This document shows, in pieces, positions 27,240-35,751 of a DNA stretch of 57,291 nucleotides. A model generated the notes under the pieces. The model was not told the origin of the DNA. It ran no database searches and saw only the letters and a program-made list of their open reading frames with translations. Both the position numbers and the translations under genes were made by a program. Location of the stretch: assembly GCF_001667315.1 (NCBI RefSeq), contig NZ_LZHT01000083.1, forward strand, positions 1 to 57,291, written 5' to 3'. Numbering within the stretch: the first letter of the stretch is position 1; each line of letters begins with the position of its first letter. The stretch is from Mycobacterium sp. 852002-10029_SCH5224772 (GTDB lineage: Bacteria > Actinomycetota > Actinomycetes > Mycobacteriales > Mycobacteriaceae).

Positions 27240-27425
27240 TCAGGCGGGGGCGGCGACGGCGCCCGGATCGGCGGGAGCCGGGTCCGGATCGGCCAACGCG
27301 GGAGCCGCGCTCAGCACCAGTGCCAGGGTCATGACAGTAGCCCAGCCGGTGACGTTCAGAGCGGCGAAGAGACCCTTGAAAGTCCAGGCCTTCGTCCAGC
27401 CCGACATATGCATACCTCCACTCAT
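27240..27425 (-). CDS. signal-peptide fragment upstream of the L,D-transpeptidase
   Basis: This 61-residue frame starts [14 protein letters not shown], has a hydrophobic core [17 protein letters not shown] with a typical signal-peptidase site after ALA, and ends in a short Asp/Pro/Ala-rich tail. It looks like the export signal of the downstream transpeptidase, separated from it by a one-base shift at a G5 run. An alternative is an independent small secreted protein, as annotated at this place in M. tuberculosis (Rv0192A). The ATG at 27407 is a possible alternative start. Confidence 0.65.
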   Translation of the reverse strand: MSGGMHMSGWTKAWTFKGLFAALNVTGWATVMTLALVLSAAPALADPDPAPADPGAVAAPA

Positions 27426-27524
27426 CTACTCCGCACAGTGTGGCATAGGGCGCGCGCCGGCGACCGCCGTCGACGGCCGTCCGCGGACCCGAAGGCCGCG
27501 CAATCAGGCCCGTGAACTGGGTGT

Positions 27525-28784
27525 TTATGAATCGAGTGAGCTTGTCGGCAGCACCGGCCCGCGGGGGAAGTCCAGCATCCGCCGGTTGGCCGCGATGCCG
27601 ACCAGCGCGACGGCCATCAGGATCGCCGAGGCGATCAGCATCGTCGTGACGCTGTGCTCATAGAGCAGGCCGCCCGCCAGCGAGCCGGCCATGATGCCGA
27701 CCTGAAACGCCGTCACGTACAACCCCGACGCCCCGTCGGGGTCGTCGGCCCCATTGCGCATCGCGGCGGATTGCATCATCGGCGATACGGCAGTCGCCAT
27801 GGCTCCCCACAGCACGATGGCGGCGGTGCCGATCAGCGCGGTCGCCGCGCCGGATCGGCCGCCGAACGCCAGCGCGGTCAGCACCACGAAGGCGGCCGTC
27901 AGGCCCGCCATGCACAGGATGACGGCGCTCTTGGGCCGGTGGTCCAGCGGCCTCGCCACCAGCGGCAGCGACAGCAGGCCGGCCAGCCCGTAGGCGACCA
28001 GCACCCAGGCCAGGTTCGGCCCGCGCACGCCGAGGACGTTGCGGATGAGCTCGACGATGAACGTGTAGGACACGAAATGGCCGGTGACCGCGATCATGGC
28101 CAGCACGCTCACGACGATCAGCCGGGGGTTGCGGTGATGGCGAGACCGGGGGCCGACGTGGGCCAGCTGGTCCTCGGTGAGCACCATCTCCGGCAACATC
28201 AGCCGGGCGGCGACCGTGACGACGACGGCCGCGACGGTGACGCACACGACAGCCAGGCGCCAGCCCCACATCAGGCTCAGCGCCGCGGTCAGCGGACTGC
28301 CCACCACCAACGCCAGGCTGGTTCCGACGTAGATCGACATGGTGGCGCGCCCGGCGTGACTGGGCGGCACCAGCCGGATCGCGATCGGCGCGATGACCGA
28401 CCACAGCAGCCCGTGGGTGACCGCGCAGAGCACCCGCCCGGCGGCCAGCACCGCGAAGTTGGGCGCCAGCGCCGAGATCAGCTGCGAGACGGTCAGGCAG
28501 GTCAGGCTCGCCACCAGCACGCGGCGGCGCGGCAGGTGCGCGGTCCAGCGCACCAACGGAATCGTCGTCAGGGCCGCCACCAGGGCATACCAGGACAGCA
28601 GGGTTCCCACCAGGACCACGCTGACGTTCAGGTTGCGCGCGATCGCGGGCAGCGCGCCCACCGGCAAGATCTCGGCGGTGACGTAGGTGAAGGCCGCGGC
28701 CGCGAGGATGGCAAGCTGAGCCGCGATCCGTGGCGTCCACGTTCGCGCGGCTGCGTTGGCGGTTTCGGCAGTCATCACAGTCAT
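27525..28784 (-). CDS. major facilitator superfamily exporter (Rv0191-like)
   Basis: The ATG at 28784 gives 419 residues, close to the 413 recalled for Rv0191; 28775 is an alternative. Twelve hydrophobic segments can be traced, starting AAQLAILAAAAFTYVTAEILPVG, with the MFS loop motif after helix 2 (RWTAHLPRRRVLV) and the helix-4/5 segment GRVLCAVTHGLLWSVIAPIAIRLVP. The ILPVG motif and general layout fit the AraJ/chloramphenicol-efflux type of DHA1 drug or sugar exporters. It lies upstream of the transpeptidase in the same direction, 99 bases apart, and follows ricR by 109 bases. No regulator specific for it is visible. Confidence 0.88.
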   Translation of the reverse strand: MTVMTAETANAAARTWTPRIAAQLAILAAAAFTYVTAEILPVGALPAIARNLNVSVVLVGTLLSWYALVAALTTIPLVRWTAHLPRRRVLVASLTCLTVSQLISALAPNFAVLAAGRVLCAVTHGLLWSVIAPIAIRLVPPSHAGRATMSIYVGTSLALVVGSPLTAALSLMWGWRLAVVCVTVAAVVVTVAARLMLPEMVLTEDQLAHVGPRSRHHRNPRLIVVSVLAMIAVTGHFVSYTFIVELIRNVLGVRGPNLAWVLVAYGLAGLLSLPLVARPLDHRPKSAVILCMAGLTAAFVVLTALAFGGRSGAATALIGTAAIVLWGAMATAVSPMMQSAAMRNGADDPDGASGLYVTAFQVGIMAGSLAGGLLYEHSVTTMLIASAILMAVALVGIAANRRMLDFPRGPVLPTSSLDS

Positions 28785-28893
28785 CGCTTGGGTGTGCGCA
28801 ATCGGCTGAGCAACGCCGCCGAGGTCACGCTCCCCTACCGTACGCACACCGGCTACCCGTTCCTCCGACTTGGCGTGGCAACACGCCCTGCGA

Positions 28894-29184
28894 TCAGGAG
28901 CGGACCAGGCGCGCGATCGCGGCGGAGGCCTCGGTGAGCTTGGTGTCGGCCTCGTCGCCCCCCTCGGCCACGGCGCGGGTGACGCAGTGGCTCAGGTGCT
29001 CGTCGAGCAAATTCAGCGCGACCGACCGCAGGGCGCTGTTGACGGCGCTGACCTGGGTCAGGACGTCGATGCAGTACTTGTCTTCCTCGATCATGCGGGC
29101 AATGCCCCGCACCTGGCCCTCGATGCGCCGCAGCCGCTTGGCGTAATTGTCCTTCTGCTGCGAGTACCCGTGTTCGTTCGTCAT
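28894..29184 (-). CDS. ricR: copper-sensing repressor RicR (CsoR family)
   Basis: The 96-residue protein begins MTNEHGYSQQKDNYAKRLRR and has the three-helix CsoR fold with RRIEGQVRGIARMIEEDKYC. The Cu(I) ligands fit the CsoR spacing: C38, H63 and C67. RicR releases DNA when it binds copper and derepresses a regulon that includes mymT, lpqS, mmcO and itself. A matching operator lies 59 bases upstream at 29243-29259, and a second one in front of mymT 4 kb away, both in this window. The gene is divergent from ilvD. A much longer frame that includes this coding part is open opposite ilvD, but only this segment is real. Confidence 0.96.
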   Translation of the reverse strand: MTNEHGYSQQKDNYAKRLRRIEGQVRGIARMIEEDKYCIDVLTQVSAVNSALRSVALNLLDEHLSHCVTRAVAEGGDEADTKLTEASAAIARLVRS

Positions 29185-29242
29185 CGCCGTTTCACCCCTG
29201 CCACTACGCCTGCGCACCGCCGCGCGGCGGCTCTCCCAGCTT

Positions 29243-29259
29243 ATACCCCATCGGGGTAT
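29243..29259. promoter_or_regulatory. RicR operator at the ricR promoter
   Basis: The sequence ATACCCCATCGGGGTAT is a near-perfect palindrome (ATACCC-N5-GGGTAT) between ricR and ilvD. It shares core and spacing with the palindrome in front of mymT, and matches the kind of operator known for RicR. It supports autoregulation of ricR; whether it also affects ilvD on the other side is open. Confidence 0.85.
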
Positions 29260-29304
29260 TACCCCGGACGTTGGCATCGGGACTGGCCAGCGCATACTTG
29301 AACG

Positions 29305-31017
29305 ATGCCCACCACCGATTCGGCTCGGAACGCCGACATCAAGCCGCGTAGCCGTGACGTCACCGACGGCCTGGAGAAGGCCGCCGCCCGTGGCATGCTG
29401 CGGGCCGTAGGCATGGGAGACGAAGACTTCGCCAAGCCGCAGATCGGGGTCGCGTCGTCCTGGAACGAGATCACGCCGTGCAACCTCTCCCTGGACCGGC
29501 TCGCCAAGGCGGTCAAGGAGGGGGTGTTCTCGGCCGGCGGCTACCCACTCGAGTTCGGCACCATCTCGGTGTCCGACGGCATCTCGATGGGCCACGAGGG
29601 GATGCATTTCTCGCTGGTGTCGCGGGAGGTGATCGCCGACAGCGTCGAGACGGTGATGCAGGCCGAACGCCTCGACGGTTCGGTGCTGCTGGCCGGCTGC
29701 GACAAGTCGCTGCCCGGCATGCTGATGGCCGCGGCCCGGCTGGACCTGGCCTCGGTGTTCCTCTACGCGGGCTCGATCCTGCCCGGGGTCGCCAAGCTCT
29801 CCGACGGCAGCGAGCGCGAGGTGACCATCATCGACGCATTCGAGGCGGTGGGGGCCTGCGCCCGCGGGCTGATGCCGCGCGAGGACGTCGACGCCATCGA
29901 GCGGGCGATCTGTCCCGGCGAGGGCGCTTGCGGCGGCATGTACACCGCCAACACGATGGCCAGCGCGGCCGAGGCGCTCGGGATGTCGCTGCCGGGCAGC
30001 GCGGCGCCGCCGGCGACCGACCGTCGCCGCGACGGGTTCGCACGGCGCAGCGGCGCGGCCGTCGTCGAGCTGCTGCGGCGCGGGATAACCGCCCGCGACA
30101 TCCTCACCAAGGAGGCGTTCGAGAACGCGATCGCGGTGGTGATGGCCTTCGGTGGCTCCACCAACGCGGTGCTGCACCTGCTGGCCATCGCCCACGAGGC
30201 CGACGTCGCGCTGACGCTCGACGATTTCAGCCGGATCGGGTCGAAGGTTCCCCACCTTGCCGACGTCAAGCCGTTCGGCCGCCATGTCATGTCCCACGTC
30301 GACCACATCGGCGGCGTGCCGGTGATGATGAAGGCGCTGTTGGACGCCGGCCTGCTGCGCGGCGATTGCTTGACGGTGACCGGTGCGACCGTGGCCGAGA
30401 ACCTGGCCGAGATCGCCCCGCCCGACCCGGACGGCAAGGTGCTGCGCGCCCTGAGCAACCCCATTCACCCCACCGGGGGGATCACCATCCTGCGTGGTTC
30501 GCTGGCGCCCGAGGGCGCGGTGGTCAAGTCGGCCGGTTTCGATTCCGACGTGTTCGAAGGCACCGCAAGGGTTTTCGACGGCGAGCGGGCCGCGCTTGAC
30601 GCCCTGGAGGACGGCACCATCACCAAGGGCGACGCGGTGGTGATCCGTTACGAAGGCCCGAAGGGCGGCCCCGGGATGCGTGAAATGCTCGCCATCACCG
30701 GCGCCATCAAGGGCGCCGGCCTCGGCAAGGACGTGCTGTTGCTGACCGACGGCCGGTTCTCCGGTGGGACGACGGGCCTGTGCGTGGGCCACATCGCCCC
30801 CGAGGCGGTGGACGCCGGACCGATCGCGTTTCTGCGCGACGGCGACCAGATCCGGCTGGACGTCGCCAACCGTGTCCTCGACGTGCTGACCGATCCGGCC
30901 GAATTCGATTCTCGGCGAACAGGTTTCACGCCGCCGGAGCCGCGCTATAAGACCGGCGTGCTGGCCAAGTACGTCAAGCTGGTCAGCTCCGCCGCGATCG
31001 GCGCGGTCTGCGGTTAG
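29305..31017 (+). CDS. ilvD: dihydroxy-acid dehydratase
   Basis: IlvD dehydrates 2,3-dihydroxy-isovalerate and 2,3-dihydroxy-3-methylvalerate in valine, leucine and isoleucine synthesis, using an Fe-S cluster. The 570-residue protein has the full family length. Cluster cysteines appear in [11 protein letters not shown] and in [16 protein letters not shown], and an early [10 protein letters not shown] supplies the third. The C-terminal catalytic region with [13 protein letters not shown] is intact. The start [20 protein letters not shown] is the usual one in mycobacteria. It is divergent from ricR and stands alone, away from other ilv genes, as in M. tuberculosis (Rv0189c). A nested hairpin follows 16 bases after the stop. 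Confidence 0.97.
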   Translation: MPTTDSARNADIKPRSRDVTDGLEKAAARGMLRAVGMGDEDFAKPQIGVASSWNEITPCNLSLDRLAKAVKEGVFSAGGYPLEFGTISVSDGISMGHEGMHFSLVSREVIADSVETVMQAERLDGSVLLAGCDKSLPGMLMAAARLDLASVFLYAGSILPGVAKLSDGSEREVTIIDAFEAVGACARGLMPREDVDAIERAICPGEGACGGMYTANTMASAAEALGMSLPGSAAPPATDRRRDGFARRSGAAVVELLRRGITARDILTKEAFENAIAVVMAFGGSTNAVLHLLAIAHEADVALTLDDFSRIGSKVPHLADVKPFGRHVMSHVDHIGGVPVMMKALLDAGLLRGDCLTVTGATVAENLAEIAPPDPDGKVLRALSNPIHPTGGITILRGSLAPEGAVVKSAGFDSDVFEGTARVFDGERAALDALEDGTITKGDAVVIRYEGPKGGPGMREMLAITGAIKGAGLGKDVLLLTDGRFSGGTTGLCVGHIAPEAVDAGPIAFLRDGDQIRLDVANRVLDVLTDPAEFDSRRTGFTPPEPRYKTGVLAKYVKLVSSAAIGAVCG

Positions 31018-31032
31018 TCGCCGCTTCGGCGC

Positions 31033-31088
31033 GAGCGTGCGCAGAATGCCGGCGCGACACGGTGTGTCGTGTACAAACACGCACGCTC
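31033..31088. terminator. nested inverted repeat between convergent genes
   Basis: An outer 9-base stem GAGCGTGCG / CGCACGCTC (31033-31041 and 31080-31088) encloses an inner stem CGACAC-GGT-GTGTCG (31055-31069). It sits between the stops of ilvD and the SPW gene and can serve both directions. From memory, similar GAGCGTGCG...CGCACGCTC elements recur between genes in mycobacteria, so it may also be a dispersed repeat. Confidence 0.65.
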
Positions 31089-31099
31089 AGGCCGAAAAA

Positions 31100-31534
31100 C
31101 TATGCGTGCGTGGCGTCCGTGCGCATGCCGAAGTAGGTGGCGTTGAGGCCCAAGAACGTCAACAACGCACCCGCGACGACATTCGACCACGTCATGCCCG
31201 AGGTCAATACGACGTCCGGCAGGATCCACGTCGACACGATGACCCACACGCCGAGCACCGGAAGCGTCCACGTCATGCCGTGGGCACGATCCAGCGTCGT
31301 CGCGAACCCGTACGCCAGGAACGCCACCGCGATCCCCGCGATCAGGTCAGACGTGGCGAGCGATCTCGTCGCGCTGAATCCCACGATCCACGGTGACGCG
31401 GCCACATACAGACCCGTCAGCAGAGCCACGCCGAAGGTGAAATGTGCACTCATCGACTCGGCGACGCGCTCGTAGCGGGCGCGCAGCGCCAACAAATCCG
31501 GGTGGTGATCGATTGATGAATGGACTGTACTCAT
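31100..31534 (-). CDS. SPW-repeat integral membrane protein (Rv0188-like)
   Basis: The 144-residue protein carries two copies of the SPW repeat unit. The first contains the SPWIVGFS motif (residues about 48-55) and the second is a degenerate copy around WILPDVVLTSGMTWSNVVAG. Four hydrophobic segments are visible, beginning HFTFGVALLTGLYVAASPW. The function is unknown in all relatives. The gene matches Rv0188 in size (143 residues) and place. It is convergent with ilvD and divergent from the flavin oxygenase gene, with 115 bases between the two starts; no operator-like repeat was seen there. Confidence 0.85.
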   Translation of the reverse strand: MSTVHSSIDHHPDLLALRARYERVAESMSAHFTFGVALLTGLYVAASPWIVGFSATRSLATSDLIAGIAVAFLAYGFATTLDRAHGMTWTLPVLGVWVIVSTWILPDVVLTSGMTWSNVVAGALLTFLGLNATYFGMRTDATHA

Positions 31535-31649
31535 TTTGTGACCTTTCTGTTATGCAGCAAGCCTTTTGAGCTGGGCTGCACCCATCCATCTGCCGTCAAG
31601 ATTACGCTCGATCGCCGACCATTTCGAGGAGCGCGTACTGTCTTCAGCC

Positions 31650-32633
31650 ATGGACCTCGCTGACCGATTGCGGCTCGATAGCCCGGTGGGACAGGCCGGC
31701 ATGGGCGGCGGTCTGGCGGGGGCGAGCCTGGCGGCCGCGGTCGCCAACGCGGGTGGGCTCGGCACACTGGGCATCGATACGCCTCACCGGCTGCGGGCGT
31801 CGATCGATCGGGTGCGCGAAGAGGCGCCGGGCCGAGCCGTCGCAGTAAACCTGTTGCTGCCCTTCGTGCATCGCCGCCACGTCGCGGCGTGTGTCGATGC
31901 CCGGGTCGACGTGGTCGTGTTGGCGTTCGGCGAGAAGCGGGGCCTCGTCGAACACCTACGGGACGCCGGGATCTTCGTCTTCGTCATGGTGGGCACCGAG
32001 GCGCAGGCGCGCGCCGCGATCGCCTGCGGCGCTGACGGTTTGATCGCTCAGGGGCGCGAGGCCGGCGGGCACCTCGTCGGGACCATGCCGGCCCTGGATT
32101 TCCTGCCGCAGGCGCTGCGTGCGGCCGGGCGGCATCCGGTGTTTCTGGCCGGCGGGATCGCCACCGCCACCGACAGTCGCGCGGCGCTGGACGCCGGCGC
32201 CAGTGGCGTCATCGCCGGCACGCGGTTCCTGTTGACGCACGAGGCCAACGCCAACCGCGAGTATCAGCGACGAATTATGCGGGCGGACAAGACGATCGAG
32301 ACCAACCTGTTCGGTCTGACCTGGCCGCTACGACACCGCGTCATTCCCAACGCGGCCACCGACCGGTGGTGCGGCGCCGACGGGCGGGCCAAAGCATTGC
32401 CGGCGGTTCTCAACGCCGCCAGTCGCCCCGTATCGGCGCTCGGCTATTTCGATGCGGGCGCACTGATGCGCCTGCAGACGCCGGCCCTTCCGTTCTTCAC
32501 ACCGCTGGCACCGGTGTCCGGTGTGCCCGATTCCTGGCTGGACAGCGCCGCCTTGTACGCAGGTGAAACCGGCCTGCGGATCCGCGAACTCACTACTGCC
32601 GCTCAAGCAGTCGCCGACCTCTGCCCGCGCTGA
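31650..32633 (+). CDS. nitronate monooxygenase / 2-nitropropane dioxygenase family flavoprotein
   Basis: The start at 31650 (MDLADRLRLDSPVGQAGMGGG) gives 327 residues and fits the usual N-terminus of the family, where a conserved glutamine and GMGG loop contact FMN. The TIM-barrel shows the family phosphate-binding motifs GADGLIAQGREAGGHLVG, with the catalytic-type histidine in that segment, and VFLAGGIATATDSRAALDAGASG. The enzyme probably oxidises alkyl nitronates or a related substrate with oxygen, or acts as an NADH:quinone reductase. It is not part of the M. tuberculosis block at this place, so it is an addition here or a loss there. It is convergent with the methyltransferase gene with two bases between the stops. 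Confidence 0.85.
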   Translation: MDLADRLRLDSPVGQAGMGGGLAGASLAAAVANAGGLGTLGIDTPHRLRASIDRVREEAPGRAVAVNLLLPFVHRRHVAACVDARVDVVVLAFGEKRGLVEHLRDAGIFVFVMVGTEAQARAAIACGADGLIAQGREAGGHLVGTMPALDFLPQALRAAGRHPVFLAGGIATATDSRAALDAGASGVIAGTRFLLTHEANANREYQRRIMRADKTIETNLFGLTWPLRHRVIPNAATDRWCGADGRAKALPAVLNAASRPVSALGYFDAGALMRLQTPALPFFTPLAPVSGVPDSWLDSAALYAGETGLRIRELTTAAQAVADLCPR

Positions 32634-32635
32634 CG

Positions 32636-33292
32636 CTACCGCACCAACGCCAACGCGAAGCCGTCCCAGTGCTTGGCCCCCACCGTCTGGATCACCGCGG
32701 TGTCCAGGCGCGGGTGCTCACCCATCGCCTGCAGCGTTTGGCGGGTCGCCCGCACCCGGGCATCATCGGAATCGGGCCGCAGAATCTGACCGTCGCGAAT
32801 CACGTTGTCCACCACGATGACTGCGCCGGGACGGGCCAATCGAACGGCCCACTCCAGGTATCCGAGGTTGTTCTCCTTGTCGGCGTCGATGAAGATCAGA
32901 TCGAAGGGGCCGCTCACCGTCGGCAAAGTCTCCAGTGCGGCGCCGACGATCACCTCCACCCGATCGCGGACGCCGGCGCGCTCCAGATTGCGCCGCGCGA
33001 CCTCGGCGTGCCTGGGCTCGTATTCCAGCGTCACCACCCGGCCCTGCGGCCCGGCGCCGCGCGCCAACCAGATGGTGCTGAAGCCACCCAGGGTGCCGAT
33101 CTCGAGGACGCGCCGCGCGCCGATGGCACCGGCGAGCAGGCTCAAGAACTTTCCTTGCTGCACCGATACCGCTATCGGTGGTAGCCCGGCCGCGGCGCTG
33201 GCCTCGAGGGCCGCGATCAATGACGGATCGTCGCCAACCACTGTGCTGTCCAAGAATGCGTCGACGTCGGCGGGGGTTGGCTTCTCGGTCAT
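32636..33292 (-). CDS. O-methyltransferase, catechol-type (Rv0187-like)
   Basis: This 218-residue SAM-dependent enzyme resembles catechol and caffeoyl-CoA O-methyltransferases. The SAM loop is VLEIGTLGGFSTIWLARG, the acidic second strand VVTLEYEPRHAEVA, and the metal-binding region LIFIDADKENNLGYLEWA followed by IVVDNVIRDG. These give the Asp/Asp/Asn set expected for a divalent-metal-dependent enzyme. The length agrees with Rv0187 (220). The physiological substrate is unknown. It is divergent from mymT, with 152 bases between starts, in which the copper operator lies closer to mymT. Confidence 0.9.
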   Translation of the reverse strand: MTEKPTPADVDAFLDSTVVGDDPSLIAALEASAAAGLPPIAVSVQQGKFLSLLAGAIGARRVLEIGTLGGFSTIWLARGAGPQGRVVTLEYEPRHAEVARRNLERAGVRDRVEVIVGAALETLPTVSGPFDLIFIDADKENNLGYLEWAVRLARPGAVIVVDNVIRDGQILRPDSDDARVRATRQTLQAMGEHPRLDTAVIQTVGAKHWDGFALALVR

Positions 33293-33365
33293 GGGGTCAA
33301 CGCTAGCCGCGCCCGACTGCCCTCACGAACCTCAGCCCGCCCTGGGAATGGACGCGACCGGTTGC

Positions 33366-33386
33366 ATATACCCATGGGGGGTATAT
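33366..33386. promoter_or_regulatory. RicR operator at the mymT promoter
   Basis: A palindrome ATATACCC-N5-GGGTATAT lies 58 bases before the mymT start. Its core ATACCC-N5-GGGTAT is identical in arm and spacing to the one before ricR at 29243-29259. The AT-rich arms probably overlap the promoter, so bound RicR would block transcription until copper is present. Confidence 0.88.
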
Positions 33387-33444
33387 AGTGAGGGTGCGGC
33401 CGAACCGCGCCGCACCAGTTACACCAGAGAAAAGGGTGAGTCAC

Positions 33445-33591
33445 ATGGCAACTTACGAAGCCGGGACCCTACTGACATGCGGTCACGAAGGCTGCGGCTG
33501 CCGCGTCCGCATCGAGGCCCCTTGCCACTGCTCGGGTGCGGGTGAGCCATACCGCTGCACGTGCGGCGACGCGCTGACCCCCGTCACGTAA
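33445..33591 (+). CDS. mymT: copper metallothionein MymT
   Basis: The ATG at 33445 follows AAAGGGTGAG and gives 48 residues starting [19 protein letters not shown]. Seven cysteines are arranged as in M. tuberculosis MymT (53 residues), in the order TC, GC, GC, PC, HC, RC, TC. MymT binds several Cu(I) ions in a thiolate core and protects the cell from copper and nitric oxide. The short frame upstream is open to 33388 but would run through the operator region. It is controlled by RicR, judging by the operator just upstream and the regulator 4 kb away. It is easily missed in annotation because of its size. Confidence 0.96.
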   Translation: MATYEAGTLLTCGHEGCGCRVRIEAPCHCSGAGEPYRCTCGDALTPVT

Positions 33592-33633
33592 CGCGTCGCG
33601 CCGGTCGTGCGTTCGGGCGTCAGCCCGGCTGAG

Positions 33634-35751
33634 TCATCGCCCGAACGTACGGCCGGTCAGCTCGACCGTGGCCGCCAACTGCAGGGCCGACGCCGAAATA
33701 CCCACCGCCGCCGTATAACCGCCCGGCTCGATCCGCCAGCTCCCGACGCTGCCGTCGTAGCGGGCGAGCAGGCGCGGATCGGCCTCGATGGATACCCGGC
33801 AGGTGGCGCCCGGTTCGAGCTCGACCCGCTCGAATCCCAGCAGCCGCAGGCACGGTCCGCCGGGCACTGCCGTCACATACAGCTGCGGCACGTCGGCCCC
33901 GGCGCGATCGCCGGTGTTGACGACGCCGAAACTGGCGGTGATGGTCTCCCCGCCGGTGAGCACTAGGTCATGGTAGTCAAACCTGGTGTAGGACAAGCCA
34001 TGACCGAAGGTGAACATCGGGACGTGGCCGTGTCTGGCATACCAGCGGTAGCCGACATCGGCACCCTCGAAGTAATCGATCGTGGTCGCTGTCCCCCACG
34101 GCTCGCCGACGCCGGGCAGCCGCGGGCGAGGCGTCTGGGCCAGGTCGACCGGAAAGGTAAGGGGAAGCCGTCCCGAGGGATTCACCCGCCCGGTGAGAAT
34201 CTCGGCGATGGCCTGGGCGCCGGCTTGGCCCGGATACCACGCTTGCACAACGGCATTCACCGTATCGCGCCAGGGCATGCTCGCCGGATTGCCGGTCTCG
34301 AGCACCACCACGGTATTGGGGTTGGCGGCCGCCACGGCGGTGATCACCTCGTCCTGGCCCCACGGCAGCGACAGGTCGACGAGGTCGTAACCCTCGCCTT
34401 CCGCGCGCACCGCGAACACGATCGCGATGTCAGCGTGCTGCGCCGCCAGCGCCGCCTCGGCCGGACTGATGCCCGGATCGAACTCGATCTGGGCCTGCGG
34501 CAGCTGTTTTCGCAACTCCTGCAGCGGAACCGACGGCACCAGGTACAGATTGCGCAGCCCGGCCTCCAGCCCTGCGCCGCCGATCGGGACGACGCCCGCG
34601 TAGCCACCCGGGGGTACGACGGTGCTGGAACCATAACCAGCAGGCACGCCCACGTGCGCGTACCCGCCGATCACGGCGATGCGCCCGCTCGACTCGGGCG
34701 CCAGCGGAAGTAGTCCCCGGTTGGCCAGCAGTACGGTCCCCTGCCGCGCTATGCGCAACGCAGTCTCGTTGTGCGCGGCCAGATCCGGTGCCGGCACCGC
34801 ATCGGCGCGGTCGATGCCGACGGCGAACATGGATCGCAGGATCCGGTGCACCATGTCCGACAGGCGCTCCCTGGGCAGCCTGCCGGCGGCGTACGCGTCG
34901 CGCAGCGGCGCCCCGAAGGTCTCGGCCTGCCACAGCAGCCCGTCGATCTGGGCGCCGCACTCTTGATCGAGACCGCCCAGCGCGTACTCCCAGCTTCCGG
35001 TGGCACCCCAATCCGACATGACCCAACCGCGATACGCCCAGGCGCCCTTGAGCACCTCGTTGATGAGCACGTCGTTTGCCGCGGCGTAGACGCCGTTGAC
35101 CTTGTTGTATGCGGTCATCACGGCGCCGGGATGCGCGCGTTCGATCGCAATCTCGAAGGCCAGTAAGTCGGATTCGCGGTGCGCGTCGGGATCGATGACC
35201 CCGTCCAGGAAGTGCCGGTTGGTTTCGTTGCAGTTCAGCGAGTAGTGCTTGACCGTCGAGATGACGCCCTGTCGCTGGATGCCGTCGATCGACTCCGCGA
35301 CCATCGTCGCGGTCAAAAGGGGGTCCTCGGAAAGGTATTCGAAATTGCGGCCGTTGCGCGGGTCGCGCGCGAGGTTCATCGCCCCGGCGAGCTGCACGTT
35401 GAATCCACGGCTGCGCGCCTCCCGGCCGATCACTTCGCCTGCGGCCCGGGCCAGCGTCGGATCGAAGGTGGCGGCCAGCGCCAGCCCGGCGGGCAGCGCG
35501 GTGGCCGTGTCGCCCGGACGGTAGCCCGGGTTGGTGACGCCGAGGCTGGCATCGCTCATCAGCAGGGGCGGCACCCCGAGGCGGGGTACCCCGGGCACGT
35601 ATCCCGCGCTCATCGGTGTGTCCGTCGGGATGCGCTCGTCGCGCACCGGCCACATGTCACCGGCCCCCATCACCGAGACCAGCAGCGAGAGCCGCTCGTC
35701 GTCGGTCATCTGGGCTTCGATCTCGCGCGCCCGGTTGTCGGGATCGCTCAC
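33634..35751 (-). CDS. bglS: beta-glucosidase-like glycoside hydrolase family 3
   Basis: The 705-residue enzyme has the GH3 layout: an N-terminal TIM-barrel, an alpha/beta sandwich and a C-terminal fibronectin-III-like domain. The catalytic nucleophile is D247 in GWVMSDWGATGSWE. A substrate-binding motif FNVQLAGAMNLARDPRNGRN and the KHYSLNCNET loop are typical. The C-terminal domain shows the usual FGHGLSYTRFDY and ends at ELTGRTFGR. No signal peptide is seen, so it is probably cytoplasmic and may degrade imported or endogenous beta-glucosides. Its start overlaps the stop of the metallohydrolase gene by four bases, placing it at the end of a four-gene operon. It corresponds to Rv0186. Confidence 0.94.
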   Translation of the reverse strand: MSDPDNRAREIEAQMTDDERLSLLVSVMGAGDMWPVRDERIPTDTPMSAGYVPGVPRLGVPPLLMSDASLGVTNPGYRPGDTATALPAGLALAATFDPTLARAAGEVIGREARSRGFNVQLAGAMNLARDPRNGRNFEYLSEDPLLTATMVAESIDGIQRQGVISTVKHYSLNCNETNRHFLDGVIDPDAHRESDLLAFEIAIERAHPGAVMTAYNKVNGVYAAANDVLINEVLKGAWAYRGWVMSDWGATGSWEYALGGLDQECGAQIDGLLWQAETFGAPLRDAYAAGRLPRERLSDMVHRILRSMFAVGIDRADAVPAPDLAAHNETALRIARQGTVLLANRGLLPLAPESSGRIAVIGGYAHVGVPAGYGSSTVVPPGGYAGVVPIGGAGLEAGLRNLYLVPSVPLQELRKQLPQAQIEFDPGISPAEAALAAQHADIAIVFAVRAEGEGYDLVDLSLPWGQDEVITAVAAANPNTVVVLETGNPASMPWRDTVNAVVQAWYPGQAGAQAIAEILTGRVNPSGRLPLTFPVDLAQTPRPRLPGVGEPWGTATTIDYFEGADVGYRWYARHGHVPMFTFGHGLSYTRFDYHDLVLTGGETITASFGVVNTGDRAGADVPQLYVTAVPGGPCLRLLGFERVELEPGATCRVSIEADPRLLARYDGSVGSWRIEPGGYTAAVGISASALQLAATVELTGRTFGR

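Noticed and set aside
29185..31080. Long open frame on the minus strand opposite ilvD that continues into ricR
   Set aside because: It mirrors the high-GC codon pattern of ilvD, and has no family motif apart from the C-terminal 96 residues, which are RicR with its own start.
31018..31099. Insertion-sequence end suggested by the inverted repeat
   Set aside because: No transposase, no direct repeats, and the repeat forms a nested hairpin between convergent stops.
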